From assembly GCA_947498935.1 (NCBI GenBank), contig CANMMM010000002.1, positions 124,001 through 188,000 of the forward strand: a stretch of DNA of 64,000 bases, written 5' to 3'. The position numbers were made by a program, and so were the translations under genes. Source of the stretch: an uncultured Aquimarina sp. (GTDB taxonomy: Bacteria > Bacteroidota > Bacteroidia > Flavobacteriales > Flavobacteriaceae). Under the pieces are notes generated by a model that did not search any database, had not been told where the DNA came from, and saw only the letters and a list, made by a program, of their open reading frames with translations. The number at the start of each line of letters is the position of its first letter. Position 1 is the first letter of the stretch. Positions 20,234-30,890 of this stretch are shown here, in pieces.

Positions 20234-20491
20234 TTACTTAGCTCTTTCAATTACTTCTACTAATCTCCAGCACTTGGTTCTACTCATAGGTTTTGTTTCC
20301 ATGATCTTTACAGTATCACCAATATTGCAGTCATTTTTCTCGTCGTGTGCAACATATTTCTTTGTTTTCAACACGAACTTTCCGTACATCGGATGTTTTA
20401 CTTTTTTCACTTCAGAAACCACAATTGATTTCTGCATTTTGTTACTAGTAACTACACCTATACGCTCTTTTCTTAAGTTTCTTTTTTCCAT
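20234..20491 (-). CDS. rpsQ: Ribosomal protein S17 (uS17)
   Basis: A primary binder of the 16S 5' domain with an OB fold. It reads [20 protein letters not shown] and [20 protein letters not shown]. Length 85 aa; 12 bp after rpmC. Confidence 0.98.
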   Translation of the reverse strand: MEKRNLRKERIGVVTSNKMQKSIVVSEVKKVKHPMYGKFVLKTKKYVAHDEKNDCNIGDTVKIMETKPMSRTKCWRLVEVIERAK

Positions 20492-20503
20492 CTGTCAGCA
20501 GAA

Positions 20504-20704
20504 TTAACCGTTTAATTCTCTTTTTGTTAACTCAGTTTCCATTCTCGCAATTGATCTTCTCACTTTACGAATCTGTAAAGGATTGTCTAAAGGAGACATA
20601 GTATGAGCCATTTTTAATTCTGAATATTCCTTACGGAATTTACCAAGTTCCTCTTGTAATTCAGCTGTAGATTTTTCTTTTACTTCTGATTGTCTCATAG
20701 TCAT
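20504..20704 (-). CDS. rpmC: Ribosomal protein L29 (uL29)
   Basis: A two-helix protein next to the exit tunnel. The signature is ELQEELGKFRKEYSELKMAH and NPLQIRKVRRSIARMETEL. Length 66 aa. It starts 7 bp after rplP. Confidence 0.97.
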   Translation of the reverse strand: MTMRQSEVKEKSTAELQEELGKFRKEYSELKMAHTMSPLDNPLQIRKVRRSIARMETELTKRELNG

Positions 20705-20711
20705 TCAAATA

Positions 20712-21131
20712 TTAAGCTTGATAATCTCTAGCTACGATAAACTTAGTTCTTACAGGAAGTTTCTGTGCAGCAAGACGTAATGCCTCTTTTGCCACATCAT
20801 GAGGAACTCCACTGATTTCAAATAAAATTCTTCCTGGTTTTACTACTGCTGCCCAGTATTCTACAGCACCTTTTCCTTTACCCATACGTACTTCAAGAGG
20901 CTTTTTAGTAATAGGCTTGTCTGGGAAAATTTTAATCCACAGAGATCCCTCTCTTTTCATATAACGAGTAGCAGAAATACGAGCTGCTTCAATCTGTCTT
21001 GCAGTAACAAAATTTGAATCTAATGATTTAATTCCGAAAGTTCCGTTTGAAAGCTGACTCCCTCTATAAGAAAGCCCTTTCATACGTCCTTTTTGTTGTT
21101 TACGGAATTTTGTTCTTTTAGGCTGTAACAT
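20712..21131 (-). CDS. rplP: Ribosomal protein L16 (uL16)
   Basis: L16 helps position A-site tRNA. It starts [20 protein letters not shown] and contains [20 protein letters not shown] and [20 protein letters not shown]. Length 139 aa. It lies 20 bp after rpsC. Confidence 0.98.
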   Translation of the reverse strand: MLQPKRTKFRKQQKGRMKGLSYRGSQLSNGTFGIKSLDSNFVTARQIEAARISATRYMKREGSLWIKIFPDKPITKKPLEVRMGKGKGAVEYWAAVVKPGRILFEISGVPHDVAKEALRLAAQKLPVRTKFIVARDYQA

Positions 21132-21151
21132 TGTTAATTTACTTTAAAAAA

Positions 21152-21880
21152 TTACTTTCTACGACGTGACTTATTATTTCCACCTCGTCCTGATCCTCTA
21201 TCGTTTCCTTTTCCTTGTTTCTTAGAAAGACCCACTAGAGGAGAAAGCTCTCTCTTTCCATATACTTCGCCTTTCATGATCCATACTTTCACACCTAATC
21301 TACCATAGGTAGTATGTGCTTCTACTAAAGCATAATCGATGTCAGCTCTAAATGTAGATAAAGGAATTCGACCATCTTTGTACGCTTCAGAACGAGCCAT
21401 CTCAGCTCCATTCAAACGTCCTGAAATCTGTATCTTGATTCCTTCTGCATTCATTCTCATTGCAGCCGCAATAGCCATCTTGATTGCACGACGATAAGAG
21501 ATACGACCCTCTATTTGCCTTGCAACACTAGATCCTACAAGAAATGCATCAAGTTCTGGTCTTTTGATTTCAAAGATATTGATCTGAACTTCTTTATCTG
21601 TAATCTTTTTAAGCTCTTCTTTTAGCTTGTCTACCTCTTGTCCACCTTTTCCGATAATAATACCAGGTCTAGCAGTAGTGATAGTAACGGTTACAAGCTT
21701 AAGCGTACGCTCAATAATTACTCTAGATACACTAGCTTTAGATAAACGTGCGTGTACATACTTTCTAATCTTATCGTCTTCGGCAAGTTTATCACCGTAG
21801 TCATTACCTCCGTACCAGTTGGACTCCCATCCTCTGATGATACCTAGGCGATTTCCGATTGGATTTGTCTTCTGTCCCAT
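21152..21880 (-). CDS. rpsC: Ribosomal protein S3 (uS3)
   Basis: S3 forms part of the mRNA entry helicase site. It starts [20 protein letters not shown]; the KH RNA-binding domain holds [20 protein letters not shown] and the C-domain holds [21 protein letters not shown] Gly/Arg/Lys-rich tail of about 20 residues closes the protein (242 aa). Confidence 0.98.
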   Translation of the reverse strand: MGQKTNPIGNRLGIIRGWESNWYGGNDYGDKLAEDDKIRKYVHARLSKASVSRVIIERTLKLVTVTITTARPGIIIGKGGQEVDKLKEELKKITDKEVQINIFEIKRPELDAFLVGSSVARQIEGRISYRRAIKMAIAAAMRMNAEGIKIQISGRLNGAEMARSEAYKDGRIPLSTFRADIDYALVEAHTTYGRLGVKVWIMKGEVYGKRELSPLVGLSKKQGKGNDRGSGRGGNNKSRRRK

Positions 21881-21888
21881 ACTATTAT

Positions 21889-22296
21889 TTAGCTTTGTGT
21901 ATTATTTTTTGCTGCAACCACGATTGTCACGTGATTAGAGCGTTTTCTTATTCTGTGTGCACGACCCTGTGGAGCAGGACGTAGTCTTTTTAACATACTA
22001 CCTCCATCTACACGAATCTCTTTTACAAAAAGATCTGCATCTTCGATGCTAGCGTCTTCATTTTTCACCTGCCAGTTAGCAATTGCAGAAAGCAATAGCT
22101 TTTCTAAACGACGTGATGCTTCTTTAGGGTTAAATCTAAGAATCTGAAGCGCTTTTTCAACTTGCTCACCACGTACTAAATCCGCTACCAAACGCATTTT
22201 TCTTGGCGAAGTAGGACAGTTATTAAGTTTAGCAAAAGCAACCTGCTTTCTCTCTTCCTTAATTCTATCTGCCATTTCTTTTTTACGAACTCCCAT
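21889..22296 (-). CDS. rplV: Ribosomal protein L22 (uL22)
   Basis: L22 lines the exit tunnel. The core [20 protein letters not shown] and [20 protein letters not shown] are diagnostic. It has an about 18-residue polar N-terminal extension starting [16 protein letters not shown], usual in Bacteroidota; a second methionine (residue 8) could also serve as start. Length 135 aa, 8 bp after rpsS. Confidence 0.97.
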   Translation of the reverse strand: MGVRKKEMADRIKEERKQVAFAKLNNCPTSPRKMRLVADLVRGEQVEKALQILRFNPKEASRRLEKLLLSAIANWQVKNEDASIEDADLFVKEIRVDGGSMLKRLRPAPQGRAHRIRKRSNHVTIVVAAKNNTQS

Positions 22297-22304
22297 GACT
22301 TAAA

Positions 22305-22583
22305 TTATTTTTTACCTTTATTTTTAGCACCAGCGTGTCCTCTAAACGAACGTGTTGGCGAAAACTCTCCTAATTTATGGCCTACCATGTTTTCTGTAAC
22401 ATATACAGGTACAAATTGACGACCATTATGTACTGCTATTGTTTGCCCTACGAAATCCGGAGTAATCATAGAGGCTCTAGACCATGTTTTGATTACCGTT
22501 TTTTTGTTTGACTCTATGTTAGCAGCAACTTTTCTTTCTAACTTATAGTGAACGTAAGGTCCTTTTTTTAATGAACGTGCCAT
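22305..22583 (-). CDS. rpsS: Ribosomal protein S19 (uS19)
   Basis: A small-subunit head protein that binds with S13. It starts [19 protein letters not shown] and ends [20 protein letters not shown] plus a basic tail. Length 92 aa; 6 bp after rplB. Confidence 0.98.
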   Translation of the reverse strand: MARSLKKGPYVHYKLERKVAANIESNKKTVIKTWSRASMITPDFVGQTIAVHNGRQFVPVYVTENMVGHKLGEFSPTRSFRGHAGAKNKGKK

Positions 22584-22589
22584 ATCTTA

Positions 22590-23414
22590 TTATTTCTTTC
22601 TACGTTCTACAATATACTTATTACTCGCTTTCGTCTTAGAACGGGTTCTATATCCTTTAGCAGGTAAACCTTTTCTAGAACGTGGATGACCTCCAGAAGA
22701 ACGTCCTTCTCCACCACCCATTGGGTGATCTACAGGGTTCATCACTACTGGACGCGTACGTGGACGACGACCTAACCAACGACTTCTACCAGCTTTACCA
22801 CCTACTAATAATTGGTGATCACTGTTAGAAACAGCTCCTATAGTCGCCATACAGTTTACTAAGATCATTCTCACCTCTCCAGATGGTAGTTTTACGGTAG
22901 CAAATTTACCGTCTCTTGCCATCAATTGTGCAAATGATCCAGCACTACGAGCCATTACAGCTCCCTGTCCAGGTCTTAATTCGATACATGAAATGATTGT
23001 TCCTAATGGTATATCACTTAGTGGCATTGCATTCCCAATTTCAGGAGCTACTTTCTCTCCAGAAACGATGTTCTGTCCCACTTGCAAACCATTCTGAGCG
23101 ATCACATAACGCTTCTCACCATCTTGGTAATTTAACAACGCTATGAATGCTGTTCTGTTTGGATCGTATTCGATAGACGCTACTGTAGCAGGAATTCCTT
23201 GCTTATCGCGTTTGAAATCGATGATACGATATCTCTTTTTATGACCACCACCTTTGTAGCGCATGGTCATTTTTCCTTGATTGTTTCTACCACCAGTTCT
23301 TTTCTTCGGAGCTAATAAACTCTTCTCCGGCTTATCAGTAGTAATGGCATCATATCCATTTACTACTCTAAAACGCTGACCTGGGGTAATTGGCTTTAAT
23401 TTTCTTACTGACAT
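22590..23414 (-). CDS. rplB: Ribosomal protein L2 (uL2)
   Basis: L2 is required for subunit association and peptidyl transfer. The conserved C-terminal loop [20 protein letters not shown] contains the histidine important for activity. The OB and SH3-like domains precede it ([40 protein letters not shown]). Length 274 aa. It begins 9 bp after rplW. Confidence 0.98.
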   Translation of the reverse strand: MSVRKLKPITPGQRFRVVNGYDAITTDKPEKSLLAPKKRTGGRNNQGKMTMRYKGGGHKKRYRIIDFKRDKQGIPATVASIEYDPNRTAFIALLNYQDGEKRYVIAQNGLQVGQNIVSGEKVAPEIGNAMPLSDIPLGTIISCIELRPGQGAVMARSAGSFAQLMARDGKFATVKLPSGEVRMILVNCMATIGAVSNSDHQLLVGGKAGRSRWLGRRPRTRPVVMNPVDHPMGGGEGRSSGGHPRSRKGLPAKGYRTRSKTKASNKYIVERRKK

Positions 23415-23423
23415 TTTTTAGTC

Positions 23424-23714
23424 TTAAAGATTACTGTATAAATCAATTACTTCACCTTCCGCCACCTGTACAATCGCTTTTTTGATCGCTTTTGTTTTAC
23501 CAGTGACTATACCAGTTTTGGTATAGCGAACCTTACGGTCCGGACGGACATTTATTGTTCGAACTTTAGTAACAGATACTCCATAAGCAGCTTCTACTGC
23601 TTTTTTGATCTCTACCTTATTCGCTTTCTTATCTACTACAAATCCATAGCGGTTAAACACCTCACTATCAGCAGTAGCCTTTTCTGTAATAATAGGTTTT
23701 ATTAAGATACTCAT
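23424..23714 (-). CDS. rplW: Ribosomal protein L23 (uL23)
   Basis: L23 is the docking site for trigger factor and SRP at the tunnel exit. It reads LIKPIITEKATADSEVFNRY and VDKKANKVEIKKAVEAAYGV. Length 96 aa, 5 bp after rplD. Confidence 0.97.
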   Translation of the reverse strand: MSILIKPIITEKATADSEVFNRYGFVVDKKANKVEIKKAVEAAYGVSVTKVRTINVRPDRKVRYTKTGIVTGKTKAIKKAIVQVAEGEVIDLYSNL

Positions 23715-23719
23715 GGCTT

Positions 23720-24349
23720 CTATTTACTTAAATTCGTTTCAATTCCTTTCAAAGAACCTTCTAAAAGCACAACACTACCCGCATTAAGTATTTTATAAGT
23801 ACTTAATTCTGAGTAAGTTACAACTTCAGATCTTTTTAAATTACGTGACGACAAATATACATTTTTATTTGACTCACCCAACACAAACAAAGACTTTTTA
23901 TCTTCTAGCCCTAAAGACTTTAGAACCGATGTAAAATTCTTTGTTTTGATTGTATCGAAGTTGAAATCTTCTACTACTGTGATCGCCTTGTCTCCTGCTT
24001 TGATACTTAATGCAGATCTACGCGCTAATTTCTTCAAATTTTTATTTAATTTGAATGAATAATTTCGCGGTCTAGGACCAAAAATTCTACCTCCACCCTT
24101 AAAGATTGGAGACTTAATACTACCTGCTCTGGCAGTACCTGTTCCTTTTTGCTTCTTGATCTTTCTTGTACTACCCGCAATCTCTGCACGCTCTTTAGAC
24201 TTATGCGTTCCTTGACGTTGATTCGCCAAGTACTGCTTTACATCTAAATATACAGCATGCTCATTAGGCTCTATTCCAAAAACAGCGTCAGAAAGGTTTG
24301 CCTCTCTTCCTGTTTCTTTTCCGTTGATATCAATTACTGCTACCTTCAT
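23720..24349 (-). CDS. rplD: Ribosomal protein L4 (uL4)
   Basis: L4 reaches into the exit tunnel and, in E. coli, represses the S10 operon. The core holds [20 protein letters not shown] and [21 protein letters not shown] place the start at the ATG at 24347-24349 ([14 protein letters not shown]), which overlaps the rplC stop as TAATG. The reading frame stays open another 15 codons upstream, but that part lies inside rplC. This gives 209 aa, the normal length. Confidence 0.97.
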   Translation of the reverse strand: MKVAVIDINGKETGREANLSDAVFGIEPNEHAVYLDVKQYLANQRQGTHKSKERAEIAGSTRKIKKQKGTGTARAGSIKSPIFKGGGRIFGPRPRNYSFKLNKNLKKLARRSALSIKAGDKAITVVEDFNFDTIKTKNFTSVLKSLGLEDKKSLFVLGESNKNVYLSSRNLKRSEVVTYSELSTYKILNAGSVVLLEGSLKGIETNLSK

Positions 24350-24966
24350 TACTTCTGAATAGTTACGTAAGCGTTTTTGTGACCAGGTACACACCCTTTC
24401 ACTACTAGTAGGTTCTTTTCAGTTACTACTTTTAACACTTTTAAGTTTTGAACTTTTACTTTATCTCCACCCATTCTTCCTGCCATACGCATTCCTTTGA
24501 ATACTCGTGCAGGATAAGATGCTGCTCCAATAGATCCTGGAGCTCTCAAACGGTTATGCTGACCGTGAGTTGCTTGACCAACTCCACCGAAACCATGTCT
24601 TTTTACAACCCCCTGAAAACCTTTACCTTTAGAAGTTCCTGTAATATCTACAAACTCTCCTTCTGCAAAGTGCTCTACAGTGATTGTATCACCTAATTTG
24701 TACTCCTCCTCAAAACCTTGGAATTCAACAACTTTACGTTTAGCAACAGTTCCTGCTTTTTTAAAGTGACCTAAAGCCGCTTTAGTAGCATTTTTGTCTG
24801 CTTTGTCATCGAAACCTAACTGGATAGCTTCATATCCATCCACTTCTTCAGTTCTGACTTGGGTAATCACACATGGCCCTGCCTCTATAACGGTACATGG
24901 AATGTTTTTTCCATTCTCGTCAAAAATGCTGGTCATACCGATCTTTTTTCCTATTAACCCAGACAT
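24349..24966 (-). CDS. rplC: Ribosomal protein L3 (uL3)
   Basis: L3 starts assembly of the 3' domain of 23S rRNA. It starts [20 protein letters not shown] and contains the signature [20 protein letters not shown] followed by [20 protein letters not shown]. Length 205 aa. It is separated from rpsJ by 164 bp that hold a terminator-like hairpin. Confidence 0.98.
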   Translation of the reverse strand: MSGLIGKKIGMTSIFDENGKNIPCTVIEAGPCVITQVRTEEVDGYEAIQLGFDDKADKNATKAALGHFKKAGTVAKRKVVEFQGFEEEYKLGDTITVEHFAEGEFVDITGTSKGKGFQGVVKRHGFGGVGQATHGQHNRLRAPGSIGAASYPARVFKGMRMAGRMGGDKVKVQNLKVLKVVTEKNLLVVKGCVPGHKNAYVTIQK

Positions 24967-25003
24967 ATTTAATTAATTATTAATGATTATTATTATTTAT
25001 CAC

Positions 25004-25037
25004 AAAAAAACAGGGTCAAAAATACGTTTCAACCCTG
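25004..25037 (-). terminator. Terminator-like hairpin between rpsJ and rplC
   Basis: On the minus strand CAGGGTTGAAACG ... TTTTTGACCCTG forms a 6-7 bp stem directly followed by TTTTTTTG. It lies in the 164-bp gap after rpsJ, in the middle of the ribosomal run. It could be a partial terminator or attenuator that separates str-rpsJ from the rest of S10, or a remnant; the loop is long, so strength is uncertain. Confidence 0.55.
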
Positions 25038-25130
25038 AATTGTATTTTTTGCCGTTTTTCCTTCGCACGCAGCTCAGGACATTTTTAAATCCTAAGTAAT
25101 AAATTCAAAATTCTATAGCGAACTCTAAAA

Positions 25131-25436
25131 TTATACTTTGATTTCTACTTCTACTCCACTTGGTAATTCTAACTTCATCAACGCATCAATTGTTTTTGAA
25201 GAAGAACTATAAATATCTAACAGTCTTTTGTAAGAGCTTAATTGAAACTGCTCTCTAGACTTTTTATTTACGTGTGGAGAACGTAATACTGTAAAAATCT
25301 TTTTATGTGTTGGTAAAGGAATAGGCCCTGTCACTACAGCTCCAGTACTCTTTACAGTCTTTACAATCTTCTCAGCAGACTTATCTACTAAGTTATGATC
25401 GTAAGATTTTAATTTTATTCTAATTTTTTGACTCAT
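25131..25436 (-). CDS. rpsJ: Ribosomal protein S10 (uS10) / NusE
   Basis: S10 is a head protein and, as NusE, links ribosomes to antitermination complexes. It starts [20 protein letters not shown] and contains [20 protein letters not shown]. Length 101 aa. It begins 10 bp after fusA, with no tuf gene between them, the usual arrangement in Bacteroidota. Confidence 0.98.
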   Translation of the reverse strand: MSQKIRIKLKSYDHNLVDKSAEKIVKTVKSTGAVVTGPIPLPTHKKIFTVLRSPHVNKKSREQFQLSSYKRLLDIYSSSSKTIDALMKLELPSGVEVEIKV

Positions 25437-25446
25437 TTCTTAATAA

Positions 25447-27573
25447 TTAAGCATTAACTCCTTTTGCCGCAGCAATTACTTCTTCTGAAATATTAGAAGG
25501 AGTTTCTGCATAGTGAGAAAATTCCATAGTAGATGTTGCTCTACCTGATGATAATGTTCTTAACGTAGTTACATATCCAAACATTTCCGAAAGTGGCACA
25601 GTAGCTTTTACAGTTTTCGCTCCTGCACGATCACCCATATCACTTACTTGACCTCTACGTCTGTTTAAGTCACCTACTATATCCCCCATGTTTTCTTCTG
25701 GAGTAATCACTTCTAATTTCATAATCGGCTCCATAATAACCGCCTTAGCAGCTTTCGCAGAGTTCTTAAACCCTAACTTAGCAGCTAATTCGAAAGAAAG
25801 CTGATCAGAATCCACATCGTGATAAGAACCATCTTTTAAGGTTACTTTCATAGCATCTACCTCATAACCTGCTAAAGGTCCATTCACCATAGCTGCTTTA
25901 AAACCTTTCTCTATTGAAGGAATAAATTCTTTCGGTACATTACCTCCTTTAATTATAGATTCAAACTGAAGTCCTACCTGACCTTCATCTGCTGGCTCTA
26001 TAGTAAATACAATATCAGCAAATTTACCTCGTCCACCAGATTGCTTTTTATACACCTCTCTATGATCTGCCGCTTGCGTAATAGCTTCCTTATACTCAAC
26101 CTGAGGCTGACCTTGATTAACTTCTACCTTAAACTCACGTTTTAGACGATCTACAATAATATCTAAGTGAAGCTCACCCATTCCAGAAATAATTGTCTGC
26201 CCAGAAGCTTCATCTGTCTTTACCTGAAAAGTTGGATCTTCTTCAGATAATTTAGCAAGAGACATCCCTAATTTATCAACATCTGCTTTTGTTTTAGGCT
26301 CTACAGCAATACCAATTACTGGATCTGGAAAATCCATTGATTCTAATACGATAGGATTTTTTTCATCAGACATAGTATCTCCAGTCTTGATATCCTTAAA
26401 CCCTACTGCTGCTCCAATATCACCTGCTTCGATATAATCAATTGCGTTTTGCTTATTAGAATGCATTTGATAGATTCTCGATATACGCTCTTTTTTTCCT
26501 GAGCGATTGTTCAAGATATATGACCCAGCATCTAAACGACCTGAATACGCACGGAAGAATGCCAAACGTCCAACAAACGGATCTGTAGCAATCTTGAACG
26601 CAAGTGCCGAAAATGGCTCTTTTACATCTGGCTTACGTGTTTCCTCTTCATCTGTATTAGGATTGATCCCTACAATACCTTCTTTATCTGTTGGAGAAGG
26701 CAAATAACGACACACAGCATCTAACAAGAACTGTACTCCTTTATTTTTAAATGCAGAACCACATATCATTGGTATGATAGACATATCCATCACAGCAGCT
26801 CTAAGCGCAGCATGTACTTCTTCTTCTGTAATAGAATCTTCATCCTCCATGAATTTCTCTAGCAAGTTTTCATCATACGCCGCTACCTCTTCGATAAGCA
26901 ATGCACGATATTTCTTTGCTTCTTCTTTCATGTCTTCTGGAATATCGATCACATCGAACGTAGATCCTTGCGTCTCATCATGCCATACAATAGCACGGTT
27001 CTTTACTAAATCAATGATTCCTTTAAAATCTGCCTCATCACCAATATTCAATACAATTGGCACAGCATTCGATTTTAACATATCTTTCACTTGCTGACAT
27101 ACAGCAAGAAAGTTAGACCCCTGACGATCCATTTTATTCACAAAACCAATACGTGGTACTTTGTAATTATCTGCAAGTCTCCAGTTAGTTTCTGATTGAG
27201 GCTCTACCCCATCCACAGCACTAAACAAGAAAACCAACCCATCTAACACACGCAAAGAACGATTTACTTCTACCGTAAAATCTACGTGACCTGGAGTATC
27301 AATAATATTAAAATGATATCCTTTTGTATCTGGTGTCGCATTTCCATTTTCTATAGGAAATTTCCACTCACAAGTTGTTGCCGCAGAAGTAATAGTAATA
27401 CCTCTCTCTTGCTCTTGCTCCATCCAGTCCATAGTAGCAGCACCATCATGTACTTCACCTATCTTGTGACTTACACCTGTATAATAAAGAATACGCTCAG
27501 TTGTCGTTGTCTTACCTGCATCAATATGTGCAGCAATTCCGATATTTCTAGTATATTTTAAATCTCTAGCCAT
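25447..27573 (-). CDS. fusA: Elongation factor G
   Basis: EF-G is the GTPase that drives translocation and, with RRF, ribosome recycling. The G domain shows [20 protein letters not shown] (P-loop), [11 protein letters not shown] (switch), [12 protein letters not shown] (G3) and NKMDRQGSN (G4). Domains II-V follow, including QVEYKEAIT and the closing domain V region [20 protein letters not shown]. Length 708 aa is normal for the main EF-G. Confidence 0.98.
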   Translation of the reverse strand: MARDLKYTRNIGIAAHIDAGKTTTTERILYYTGVSHKIGEVHDGAATMDWMEQEQERGITITSAATTCEWKFPIENGNATPDTKGYHFNIIDTPGHVDFTVEVNRSLRVLDGLVFLFSAVDGVEPQSETNWRLADNYKVPRIGFVNKMDRQGSNFLAVCQQVKDMLKSNAVPIVLNIGDEADFKGIIDLVKNRAIVWHDETQGSTFDVIDIPEDMKEEAKKYRALLIEEVAAYDENLLEKFMEDEDSITEEEVHAALRAAVMDMSIIPMICGSAFKNKGVQFLLDAVCRYLPSPTDKEGIVGINPNTDEEETRKPDVKEPFSALAFKIATDPFVGRLAFFRAYSGRLDAGSYILNNRSGKKERISRIYQMHSNKQNAIDYIEAGDIGAAVGFKDIKTGDTMSDEKNPIVLESMDFPDPVIGIAVEPKTKADVDKLGMSLAKLSEEDPTFQVKTDEASGQTIISGMGELHLDIIVDRLKREFKVEVNQGQPQVEYKEAITQAADHREVYKKQSGGRGKFADIVFTIEPADEGQVGLQFESIIKGGNVPKEFIPSIEKGFKAAMVNGPLAGYEVDAMKVTLKDGSYHDVDSDQLSFELAAKLGFKNSAKAAKAVIMEPIMKLEVITPEENMGDIVGDLNRRRGQVSDMGDRAGAKTVKATVPLSEMFGYVTTLRTLSSGRATSTMEFSHYAETPSNISEEVIAAAKGVNA

Positions 27574-27586
27574 TTCTGTTTATTGA

Positions 27587-28063
27587 TTAAAATCTAAAGT
27601 GTGAGAATGCTTTATTTGCTTCAGCCATTTTATGAGTATCAACTCTTTTCTTAACAGCGGCACCTTCTTCTTTCTCTGCAGCAATAACCTCTGCAGCAAG
27701 TCTTTGAGCCATAGATTTTTCATTTCTCTTACGAGAGAATTGAATCAACCATTTCATAGCCGTTGATATTTTTCTATCTGGTCTAATTGGATTCGGAATC
27801 TGGAAAGTAGCCCCACCAACACGACGACTTCTTACTTCTACATGCGGCATCACGTTAGACAACGCATCTTTCCACATTTCTAAAGATGTTTTTTCTTCGT
27901 TCTGTTTTTTCTCTTCTACAATATCCATTGCGTCGTAGAAAATTCTGAAAGCAACTGACTTTTTACCATCCCACATCATCATGTTTACAAAACGAGTCAC
28001 TAACTGATCGTTAAAACGTGGATCTGGCAAAATAGGTCTTTTTTTAGCCTTTCTTTTTCTCAT
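27587..28063 (-). CDS. rpsG: Ribosomal protein S7 (uS7)
   Basis: S7 starts assembly of the 30S head and contacts E-site tRNA. It opens [20 protein letters not shown] and contains [20 protein letters not shown]. Length 158 aa. It lies 22 bp after rpsL and 13 bp before fusA. Confidence 0.98.
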   Translation of the reverse strand: MRKRKAKKRPILPDPRFNDQLVTRFVNMMMWDGKKSVAFRIFYDAMDIVEEKKQNEEKTSLEMWKDALSNVMPHVEVRSRRVGGATFQIPNPIRPDRKISTAMKWLIQFSRKRNEKSMAQRLAAEVIAAEKEEGAAVKKRVDTHKMAEANKAFSHFRF

Positions 28064-28085
28064 GTCTTTCTAAAGTTTTCTTTAA

Positions 28086-28466
28086 TTACTTTTTCTGTTT
28101 AGGGGCTTTTGTACCGTACTTAGATCTACGCTGCGTTCTACCTTCTACACCTGCGGTGTCTAAAGCTCCACGAACGATATGATACCTAACTCCTGGTAAA
28201 TCTTTTACCCTTCCACCTCTAACTAATACTATCGAATGCTCCTGGAGGTTGTGTCCTTCACCACCGATGTATGCGTTTACTTCCTTACCATTAGTCAACC
28301 TTACACGCGCTACTTTACGCATTGCTGAGTTAGGTTTTTTTGGTGTAGTAGTATAAACACGCGTACAAACACCGCGGCGTTGCGGGCACGAATCCAAAGC
28401 AGCCGATTTACTCTTCTTAGTTATTTTGGCTCTACCTTTTCTTACTAATTGTGAAATTGTTGGCAT
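28086..28466 (-). CDS. rpsL: Ribosomal protein S12 (uS12)
   Basis: S12 sits at the decoding centre; changes in its conserved loops give streptomycin resistance. I place the start at the ATG at 28464-28466 ([12 protein letters not shown]), which gives 126 aa, the family length; the frame is open for 36 more codons upstream without S12 similarity. The loops [15 protein letters not shown] and [13 protein letters not shown] are intact. It is the first gene of the ribosomal run, so the main promoter should lie between 28467 and about 28620. Confidence 0.97.
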   Translation of the reverse strand: MPTISQLVRKGRAKITKKSKSAALDSCPQRRGVCTRVYTTTPKKPNSAMRKVARVRLTNGKEVNAYIGGEGHNLQEHSIVLVRGGRVKDLPGVRYHIVRGALDTAGVEGRTQRRSKYGTKAPKQKK

Positions 28467-28661
28467 AATCTGCTTTACACTATTTTTAAAATATTTCTTA
28501 CAATCCTCTTTTACGAGGGCTGCAAAGGTAGAAATTTTTTCTCGAAATTCAAATCCTAAATCATTAATTTTCAAACAGATTAAAAATCCAAGAAAATTAC
28601 TGTAAGAATGTCACACATTTTACGTTATTTTAGTCCAAATAGCGCTATCACACCCTCCTTT

Positions 28662-28760
28662 GCGTTAGGGATAGTAGTGAAAATCCCACAGCACGACCAT
28701 AGGAGGGCGAGGAATTGTAGCGGATAGCCCGACCCCCGATCTGAATCGGGGGTAACGCCC
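28662..28760 (+). repeat. Family A dispersed repeat, copy 2
   Basis: It runs GCGTTAGGGATAGTAGTGAA ... CCCACAGCACGACC ... GCGAGGAATTGTAGCGGATA ... GGGGGTAACGCCC. It lies in the divergent gap between rpsL and the Omp85-type gene. Confidence 0.85.
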
Positions 28761-28795
28761 TAAAAAAGAACATCTATAACAGCAATATCCCTGTA

Positions 28796-30487
28796 GTGAA
28801 AACCCTCATCTTCTTCTTATGCACTCTTTCTGGAACTTGCAACCTACATGCACAGAACATCCAAACACTCACACTTAGCCTACAAGGAGAAGACAGTACT
28901 GCTACAAAGATGATTGAAACAATTGGATACCAAAACCAATTTTCTCAAATCATCGCGATGAAAAAAGAAATCGATTCCTTGCACCAGAAACTTCAACTCC
29001 AAGGATACATCGATGCCACGAGACAACCTCTTCAAAAAACATCCGACTCTACATACTCCTGTAACTTCACACTGCGCAAGCTCTACAAAAACATACTTAT
29101 CAATTATTCAGACACAGCTATCCCTCCAGAAACCATACTACAAATCAGCACACAGCATACTGATTCTACAGCAACCATCCCTTTTTCAAAGCTAGAAAAC
29201 ACACTGAAACTACTTACGAACACCATCGTAGCGAAAGGAAATACGTTTAGCCATCTACAATTAACCAGTATTCAAAAAAGAGACACTATTGTCACAGCAC
29301 AACTAAAAAGTGTCATCAGCAAAACAAGAACGATCGATAAATTCATTATCAAGAACTACACTAAGTTCCCTCGTTCTTTCTTAAAATACTACGCTAGATT
29401 AAGACCAAACACCACTTTTAATAAAGAAACCGTATTAGAAAAGAGCGAACGTTTAGAACAACTAAATTTTGTAAGCAATATCAAACCCCCTGAAATCCTA
29501 TTTAACAAAGACACCACTACCGTATACCTATACTTACAAAAACAAAGTGCCAATACATTTGAGGGGTTTTTAGGCTTTTCGAACGATGCAACCACCAACA
29601 AACTCACCTTTAATGGCAATGTAACACTCGAACTCATCAACAACCTACATTATGGAGAACAAGTATCGATACGTTTTAAGAGCGACGGTAACAATCAACA
29701 ACGCTTCAGAGGCAACCTACAACTCCCTTACCTTTTTAAAAGCCCTCTAGGTGTAGAAGCTGGGATTGACATCTTTAAAAAAGATTCTAGTTTTCTAATC
29801 ACCCAACAGCAACTACGTCTTAATTACCTTGTCAATAGCACTACACAGATCGGAGCAGGCTATGAAACCCAAAAGTCCAACAATTTGCTGACACTCCCTC
29901 CCCCCTCGTCTACTATAAACGATTATACTGCCAATTTTATAAATCTTTCTTTTAGCTATAGAAAATCCCAAAACCACCCTTTGTTTCCCTTAAAAAGTAA
30001 ATACAGCCTCCTAACAGCTTTCGGAAATAGAAAAACAGACTTAGAAAACATTCAGCAAACCAAAGGACAGCTCACCTTAACCCATTTATTCAACATTCTA
30101 CACAGAAACTCTATTTACCTAAATAGCGACACTGCCGCTATCTTATCAGATAACCTATTCATCAATGAACTTTTTAGATTTGGAGGTATTAATTCTATCA
30201 GAGGGTTCGAAGAAAACAGCCTCAATGCCTCTCTATACACTGTATTAAACACCGAATACAGATACCTCTTATCTAGCAATCTGTACATACACTCCATTTT
30301 TGACTATGCATATTTCGAAGACGAGAGCAACAACATCTCTGACACTCTTAATAGTTTTGGCTTTGGTATCGGGCTACTCACCCAAACAGGATTATTCAGA
30401 ATCATTTTTGCCAATGGGAAAAACAGTGCGCAAAATTTTGCTTTTTCCAACACCAAAGTACACCTAAGCCTTACCGCAAGATTTTAA
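28796..30487 (+). CDS. Omp85/BamA-type outer-membrane beta-barrel protein
   Basis: The product is exported (signal peptide MKTLIFFLCTLSGTCNLHAQ) and, by family, inserts in the outer membrane. The C-terminal 250 residues have alternating barrel strands and the Omp85 'surface antigen' features, including FRFGGINSIRGFEENS, which resembles the conserved RGF/RGY loop motif, and a terminal phenylalanine (LSLTARF). The N-terminal half is POTRA-like, with helices and short strands, though I cannot count the repeats. The start is GTG at 28796; no better ATG precedes the signal sequence. It has no partner gene, so a role in outer-membrane protein or lipid handling is only a family inference. Confidence 0.75.
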   Translation: MKTLIFFLCTLSGTCNLHAQNIQTLTLSLQGEDSTATKMIETIGYQNQFSQIIAMKKEIDSLHQKLQLQGYIDATRQPLQKTSDSTYSCNFTLRKLYKNILINYSDTAIPPETILQISTQHTDSTATIPFSKLENTLKLLTNTIVAKGNTFSHLQLTSIQKRDTIVTAQLKSVISKTRTIDKFIIKNYTKFPRSFLKYYARLRPNTTFNKETVLEKSERLEQLNFVSNIKPPEILFNKDTTTVYLYLQKQSANTFEGFLGFSNDATTNKLTFNGNVTLELINNLHYGEQVSIRFKSDGNNQQRFRGNLQLPYLFKSPLGVEAGIDIFKKDSSFLITQQQLRLNYLVNSTTQIGAGYETQKSNNLLTLPPPSSTINDYTANFINLSFSYRKSQNHPLFPLKSKYSLLTAFGNRKTDLENIQQTKGQLTLTHLFNILHRNSIYLNSDTAAILSDNLFINELFRFGGINSIRGFEENSLNASLYTVLNTEYRYLLSSNLYIHSIFDYAYFEDESNNISDTLNSFGFGIGLLTQTGLFRIIFANGKNSAQNFAFSNTKVHLSLTARF

Positions 30488-30639
30488 TCCACATTTTTCA
30501 TTGCACCCCGCAAACATCCCTTTTTTTTTACCTTTTTCAATCGAGCATCATTACGATAAAATTAAAAAAAGCATCTTAAATTCATCCCTCCTAAAAACAT
30601 TCTCCACAATGTAAAGTTTACTATTTCCCTATATAATTT

Positions 30640-30725
30640 GGGCGTTCCCTGCGGGCGGGCTATCCGCTACAATTCCTCACCCTCCTAAGGTCGGGCTGTG
30701 GGATTTTCACTCCTATCCCTAACGC
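30640..30725 (-). repeat. Family A dispersed repeat, copy 3
   Basis: In minus orientation it runs GCGTTAGGGATAGGAGTGAA ... CCCACAGCCCGACC ... GAGGAATTGTAGCGGATAGC ... GGGAACGCCC. It is nearly identical in order to copies 2, 4 and 5. Confidence 0.85.
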
Positions 30726-30828
30726 AAAGAAACCGTTTTCAAGAAATAGAATATTCGTAATATTTTACGGAAAAACCGTAATTTATTGCGCTATTTTAAC
30801 CAAAAACCGTAATTCAGTTACAATTTTA

Positions 30829-30859
30829 TTGTATTTTAAGATTTTTTTACTCATTTTTG
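30829..30859 (+). promoter_or_regulatory. Bacteroidota-type promoter of the first SusC operon
   Basis: TTG (30829-30831) and CATTTTTG (30852-30859) are separated by 20 bp, matching the -33 TTG and -7 TAnnTTTG pattern. The same two boxes with the same spacing occur before the second susC gene (37357-37387). A common GGTTAATTCAAATAA-like leader follows. Confidence 0.6.
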
Positions 30860-30890
30860 GTAACGGCTAATTCAAATAATTATAACGATA

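Larger units (their letters stand above)
30488..30890. other. Non-coding gap before the first SusC operon
   Basis: The 403 bp hold a family A repeat (30640-30725) and the susC promoter (30829-30859). A CCGTAATT stretch occurs twice (30775-30815). No gene is visible. Confidence 0.55.

Noticed and set aside
24350..24394. Upstream extension of rplD
   Set aside because: The extra codons lie inside rplC and have no L4 similarity; the TAATG start is normal.
25437..25446. Missing tuf gene between fusA and rpsJ as an anomaly
   Set aside because: tuf is normally elsewhere in Bacteroidota, so the absence is ordinary.
28467..28574. Upstream extension of rpsL
   Set aside because: The 36 extra residues do not resemble S12; the promoter and leader are expected here.
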